From assembly GCA_021636625.1 (NCBI GenBank), contig JAJWLX010000005.1:53493-117492 (forward strand): 64,000 nucleotides of DNA, given 5' to 3'. Both the position numbers and the translations under genes were made by a program. The notes beneath the pieces are model-generated. The model was not told the DNA's origin. It saw only the letters and a program-made list of their open reading frames with translations, and did not search any database. This document shows, in pieces, positions 60,594 through 64,000 of this stretch. Each line of letters opens with the position of its first letter. Position 1 is the first letter of the stretch. The stretch comes from Prevotella sp. GTDB taxonomy: Bacteria; Bacteroidota; Bacteroidia; Bacteroidales; Bacteroidaceae.

Positions 60594-61358
60594 TTATGGT
60601 TGGCTTTCGCCTTCCACATATTCTTCCATAAACATGTGCTCGCCATCGAATACGGCGTAGGTGAACTGCCATATCCAGTCGCCCAGAATCATCAGGCGGG
60701 TCTTCTTGCTCAGCATCAGATCCAGCTCGATGTGGCGGTGTCCGAACATGAAGTAATCTATATCCTTGTGGCTTTGCATATACTGCTTGGCAAAGCGTAC
60801 CAGGAATTCCTTGTTTTCGCCCATATAAGGCTCCTCCTTGCCATCGGCACGCTTCAGGCGGCTGTGCTTTGCCCAGCTCAATCCTGCAGCAAGTCCCCAG
60901 CGAGGATGAACGGCATTCAGAAGGCGCTGACAGGTGCGGTTGTGGAACATCGCTTTCAGGAATTTGAACTTCTTGTCCGGGTCGCCCAGTCCGTCACCAT
61001 GACCGATAAAGAACACCTTGTCGTAGATCTCTACGGTCTGTGGCTTGTGGTGTACTATCATGCCGCACTCTTCTTCCAGATAGCCGTATGTCCACATATC
61101 GTGGTTTCCGGTAAAGAAATGCACTTCCACTCCCATATCCGTCAATTCAGAGAGTTTGCCCAGGAACCGGGTATAGCCTTTTGGTACCACATATTTATAC
61201 TCGTTCCAGAAATCAAACATATCTCCTAACAGATAGATGGCTGCAGCCTTGTGCTTGATGCTGTCGAGGAAACGTACGAGTCGGCGTTCCTGCATTCTGC
61301 CGTGAGGAATTGCCCACGAGCCGAGATGCGCATCAGAAAGGAAATATACATTTTTCAT
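60594..61358 (-). CDS. lpxH: UDP-2,3-diacylglucosamine diphosphatase
   Basis: 254 residues, metallophosphoesterase with the five metal motifs: SDAHLG, GDMFDFW, GNHDMW, GHGDGLG and GHRHIE. Makes lipid X in lipid A synthesis at the inner membrane. Ends with a short acidic tail. Confidence 0.94.
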   Translation of the reverse strand: MKNVYFLSDAHLGSWAIPHGRMQERRLVRFLDSIKHKAAAIYLLGDMFDFWNEYKYVVPKGYTRFLGKLSELTDMGVEVHFFTGNHDMWTYGYLEEECGMIVHHKPQTVEIYDKVFFIGHGDGLGDPDKKFKFLKAMFHNRTCQRLLNAVHPRWGLAAGLSWAKHSRLKRADGKEEPYMGENKEFLVRFAKQYMQSHKDIDYFMFGHRHIELDLMLSKKTRLMILGDWIWQFTYAVFDGEHMFMEEYVEGESQP

Positions 61359-61433
61359 AAGCGATTCTTTTTAAGTGAAGAGTGATGAATGAAGAGTGAA
61401 TAATGAAGAGTGAATAATTCAACGGCTTTCTCT

Positions 61434-61754
61434 TTATTCGAAGCCGAGTTCTACACGAGCTTCCTCGCTCATCATACTCTGATCCCAGGCTGGTTCGAAT
61501 ACGAGGTTTACATTGGCAGACTTGACCCCCTCTACGCTATCCACCTTGGTGCGCACATCCTCAAGGATGAAGTCGGCTGCAGGGCAGGATGGGGCAGTGA
61601 AGGTCATGTCAAGATCTACGGTAGCATCGTCTTTTACGTCTATCTTGTAAATCATACCCAGATCCCAGATATTCACAGGTATTTCAGGGTCGTAAACGGT
61701 CTTGAGAACATCTACGATCTTTTCTTCTATCTTTGTCTTTTCTTCTTGTGTCAT
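61434..61754 (-). CDS. DUF59/MIP18 iron-sulfur assembly protein
   Basis: 106 residues. DPEIPVNIWDLGMIY (~22-36) and FTAPSCPAAD with the conserved Cys (~58) define the family (SufT/PaaD-like). Acts in iron-sulfur cluster insertion. Short GAAGAGTGAATAAT repeats lie between it and lpxH (61378-61415). Confidence 0.9.
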   Translation of the reverse strand: MTQEEKTKIEEKIVDVLKTVYDPEIPVNIWDLGMIYKIDVKDDATVDLDMTFTAPSCPAADFILEDVRTKVDSVEGVKSANVNLVFEPAWDQSMMSEEARVELGFE

Positions 61755-61856
61755 AATAATCTTTGTTTTTGCCTACAAAGATACGGCAAAATGGGGACAA
61801 TACAAAAAGAAAAGACACTTTTTTCTTCGTGCCTGCTTAATAATACCGGAAAAAGT

Positions 61857-62546
61857 CTATAATTTGCCTTTATCGTGATAGGAATAAAAGGCTCCGTCGG
61901 TGATGATGACGTGGTCCATGAAGAAGATGCGCATGATTTCGCAGGCTTTCTGAATCTGAAGGGTGAGCTGGTCGTCTGCTTTGCTGGGGAGCGGACTGTT
62001 GCTCGGATGGTTGTGACAGAAGGCGATGATGGTGGCGTTGTTGAGTACGGCTTCCTTGATGAGCAGCCGGATATCCACGGCAGTTTCCGTAATGCCTCCA
62101 TGTGAGATACAGGAAGCCTTGATGAGCTTGAAATTCTGGTTCATCATCAATACCCATGCTTCTTCGGTATTGAGATCCTGCATCTTGGGGAGCATATAGT
62201 TGTAGATGGCGAGAGAAGAACCCAAATCCGGGCGATAGCCTATCTTGTCAAGGGCACGACGCTTCCCCAGCTCACAGGCTGCAAGTACGGTAATCGCTTT
62301 CGCGGGGCCCATACCTTTGTAGCGGGTGAGTTCCTTGATAGTCATCTTGCCGAGAGTATTGAGATTGTTGTCGCAGTCTTTCATGATGTGTTTCATCAAA
62401 TCTACTGCGCTCTCGTCTTGAGAGCCGGAACCTATTAGTATGGCTAGCAGTTCGGCATTGGATAGTGCTGATGCTCCTAGTCGCTCCAGTTTTTCACGAG
62501 GTTTGTCTTCCTCTGCCCATTGCGAAATAGAAAGCTTCTCACTCAT
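61857..62546 (-). CDS. radC: RadC-family JAB domain protein (chromosomal copy)
   Basis: 229 residues: helix-hairpin-helix (~75-110, YKGMGPAKAITVLAACELG) and JAB motif HNHPSNSPLPSKADD (~175). The phage copy at 12919 shares LGSSLAIYNY, MMNQNFKLIK-type and the whole C-terminal end. Starts 7 bp after the glycosyltransferase stop. Confidence 0.93.
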   Translation of the reverse strand: MSEKLSISQWAEEDKPREKLERLGASALSNAELLAILIGSGSQDESAVDLMKHIMKDCDNNLNTLGKMTIKELTRYKGMGPAKAITVLAACELGKRRALDKIGYRPDLGSSLAIYNYMLPKMQDLNTEEAWVLMMNQNFKLIKASCISHGGITETAVDIRLLIKEAVLNNATIIAFCHNHPSNSPLPSKADDQLTLQIQKACEIMRIFFMDHVIITDGAFYSYHDKGKL

Positions 62547-62552
62547 AGTGAT

Positions 62553-63611
62553 TTATTTATAGAAAGTCTTGTTGTATGCGCTGAATTCGCTCTGTCCGAG
62601 CAGGCATCTCTTCCACCAGGCTGAAAGGAATCCGCAGCCGTAACCCATCAGCTGGGTGAAGGCGGCACGTATGCTCAGCACGCCAATCTTCACACTGTGA
62701 TTCTCCCTGCTGCTGTCGATGAACAGCGCAATGATATAGAGAATGATGCCAAGTAGGCCGATGCAGCCCAATGCTGCCATCGCATTGCCCAGGGTTGGGA
62801 ATACGTGGACGGTGCCCAGCATATACGGCAGGAATCCGAAGAAGAGCAGAAGGAGCGTACCTGTCACGCCCACGGTGAAGACCATCGGCAGGAGATGTAC
62901 GAGCTTGAGGCTCTCGGGATATTTCTTGTAGAGGTTGATGCGGGCGATGCCGCTGTTATATACCTGTCGCCAGAATTTGCGGAAGTCGGTGCGGCGCTTA
63001 TGCCATACCCATGCTTCAGGGAACAGACGGCAACGGCAGCCTGCCTTGAAGATACGGATGGAGAAATCGATGTCCTCACCAAAACGCATGTTGGAAAAGC
63101 CATTCAACTTGAGATAAACGTCCCTACGGATGCCCATGTTGAATGAACGAGGGTAGAACTTATCCATTTTCTTCTTTCCGCCACGGATACCACCGGTGGT
63201 GAAGAAAGAAGTCATGGAATAAGAAATGGCTTTCTGAGTATCTGTAAATGATGAGTGCGCCTTGTCGGGACCGCCGAATGCATCGGCAGGTTCGCGGCTC
63301 AACTCATCACTTACAGCTTTCAGATAGCCCTCTGGCAAGACCACGTCGCTGTCGAGTATCAGCAGATACTCGCCCTTGGCACGTTCGGCACCATAGTTGC
63401 GACTCTGACCCGGACCAGAGTTCTCCTTATAGTAATAATGTATATCCATCAGGTTTTCGTATCGCTTGCACACTTCCTCGCAGGGAGTCTGTGAGCCATC
63501 CTCTACGATGACAACCTCGAAGTCCTTCTCCGTCTGATGGGTAAGGCTCTCTAACAGTTCGTCCACTTCGTCAGGACGGTTGAATACTGGTACTATGATG
63601 GAATATTTCAT
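62553..63611 (-). CDS. Family 2 glycosyltransferase, membrane-linked
   Basis: 352 residues. GT-A domain: SIIVPVFNRPDEVDELLESL at the N-terminus, DSDVVLPEGYL (~91-101) as the DxD region and FGEDIDFSIRIFKAG (~177). Two or three hydrophobic segments (~250-340) anchor it. Acts in surface polysaccharide or glycolipid synthesis; acceptor unknown. Confidence 0.9.
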   Translation of the reverse strand: MKYSIIVPVFNRPDEVDELLESLTHQTEKDFEVVIVEDGSQTPCEEVCKRYENLMDIHYYYKENSGPGQSRNYGAERAKGEYLLILDSDVVLPEGYLKAVSDELSREPADAFGGPDKAHSSFTDTQKAISYSMTSFFTTGGIRGGKKKMDKFYPRSFNMGIRRDVYLKLNGFSNMRFGEDIDFSIRIFKAGCRCRLFPEAWVWHKRRTDFRKFWRQVYNSGIARINLYKKYPESLKLVHLLPMVFTVGVTGTLLLLFFGFLPYMLGTVHVFPTLGNAMAALGCIGLLGIILYIIALFIDSSRENHSVKIGVLSIRAAFTQLMGYGCGFLSAWWKRCLLGQSEFSAYNKTFYK

Positions 63612-63674
63612 TCTTCTTACTATTAAGGGTTAAGTTTGCTCGATAAGAGCGTAATCTTCTTGTTGAAAGACGGA

Positions 63675-64000
63675 TTACTCGCTTACACGACCGAGGTAGC
63701 TACCGTCACGAGTATCAACCTGGATGGTCTCGCCCTCGTTAACGAACAAAGGAACACGAACCTCAGCACCAGTCTCGAGAGTAGCTGGCTTGGTAGCGTT
63801 GGTAGCAGTGTTACCCTTTACACCTGGCTCAGAGTGAGTGATCTTCAGGGTAGTCTTTGCTGGCATTTCAGCCAAGAGGATAGTACCGTCTGTAGTATCA
63901 GTAACAACCTCAACTACGTCACCCTCCTTCATGTACTGACCACCGGTAACGTTCTCCTTAGCGATAGGCACCTGCTCGAAAGTCTCCTGGTTCATGAAGA
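63675..64000 (-). CDS. efp: Translation elongation factor P (5'-partial)
   Basis: The frame is open to the window edge; 108 or so C-terminal residues are visible. EF-P blocks: FEQVPI, EGDVVEVV, LPxKTTL-like MPAKTTLKI, the OB segment EPGVKGNTATNATKPATLETGAEVRVPLF and DTRDGSYLGRV at the end. Relieves ribosome stalling at proline runs. The lysine-modification site lies beyond the edge. Confidence 0.96.
   Translation of the reverse strand, partial: FMNQETFEQVPIAKENVTGGQYMKEGDVVEVVTDTTDGTILLAEMPAKTTLKITHSEPGVKGNTATNATKPATLETGAEVRVPLFVNEGETIQVDTRDGSYLGRVSE

Overview
The window comes from a Bacteroidota chromosome, most likely a gut Prevotellaceae (Prevotella/Segatella copri-like). The evidence is the promoter grammar (TTTG-N19/20-TAnnTTTG, seen many times), the near absence of Shine-Dalgarno sites, AraC-type regulators with periplasmic propellers, and the host gene content. 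The species is inference.

Positions 1 to about 42,566 are one integrated tailed phage, cut by the left edge of the window. Its right end lies at the 3' end of a tRNA-Pro(CGG) gene, next to a tyrosine integrase. From left to right: the end of a primase/helicase-type gene; a group II intron with its reverse transcriptase placed just behind that gene's terminator; a head module (ClpP-type protease with scaffold tail, probable major capsid, terminase small and large subunits); an accessory island at 11.8-18.5 kb (phosphoribosyltransferase, RadC, two copies of a small coiled-coil + DUF5053 cassette, candidate small RNAs, palindromes, degenerate repeats); a portal/connector module; tail fibre proteins; a complete diversity-generating retroelement (DGR); lysis genes; a 1574-residue tape measure; and a last tail protein. 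A long-tailed (siphovirus-like) particle is expected.

The DGR consists of a 490-residue fibre protein whose 3' end is the variable repeat (VR, 30531-30652), a template repeat (TR, 30901-31022) with its own promoter, a reverse transcriptase and a 129-residue protein. VR and TR differ at nine positions, all nine being A in the template. The reverse transcriptase has FMDN where YxDD is usual. TR, reverse transcriptase and the 129-residue gene lie together between two terminators, so the small protein is a candidate accessory factor.

The head and portal operons start from promoters carrying the same 14-bp palindrome TTGGCAATTGCCAA at the same distance from the -7 box. Related half-sites form an array at 3.7-3.95 kb. 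This looks like a phage-wide regulatory site.

From 42.6 kb on the DNA is host chromosome: divergent tRNA-Pro and tRNA-Phe; a galactan-use pair (GH53, GH2); a membrane-bound AraC regulator lacking kinase and receiver domains; a degenerate ThiD-like kinase domain fused to an AraC DNA-binding domain next to pdxS-pdxT, a candidate vitamin-B6-sensing regulator; murF; an operon of a two-helix membrane protein and three tandem paralogous 34-37-residue membrane microproteins leading into folP and a diadenylate cyclase; pta-ackA; a sugar kinase; lpxH; a DUF59 protein; a GT2-radC pair; and the end of an elongation factor P gene.
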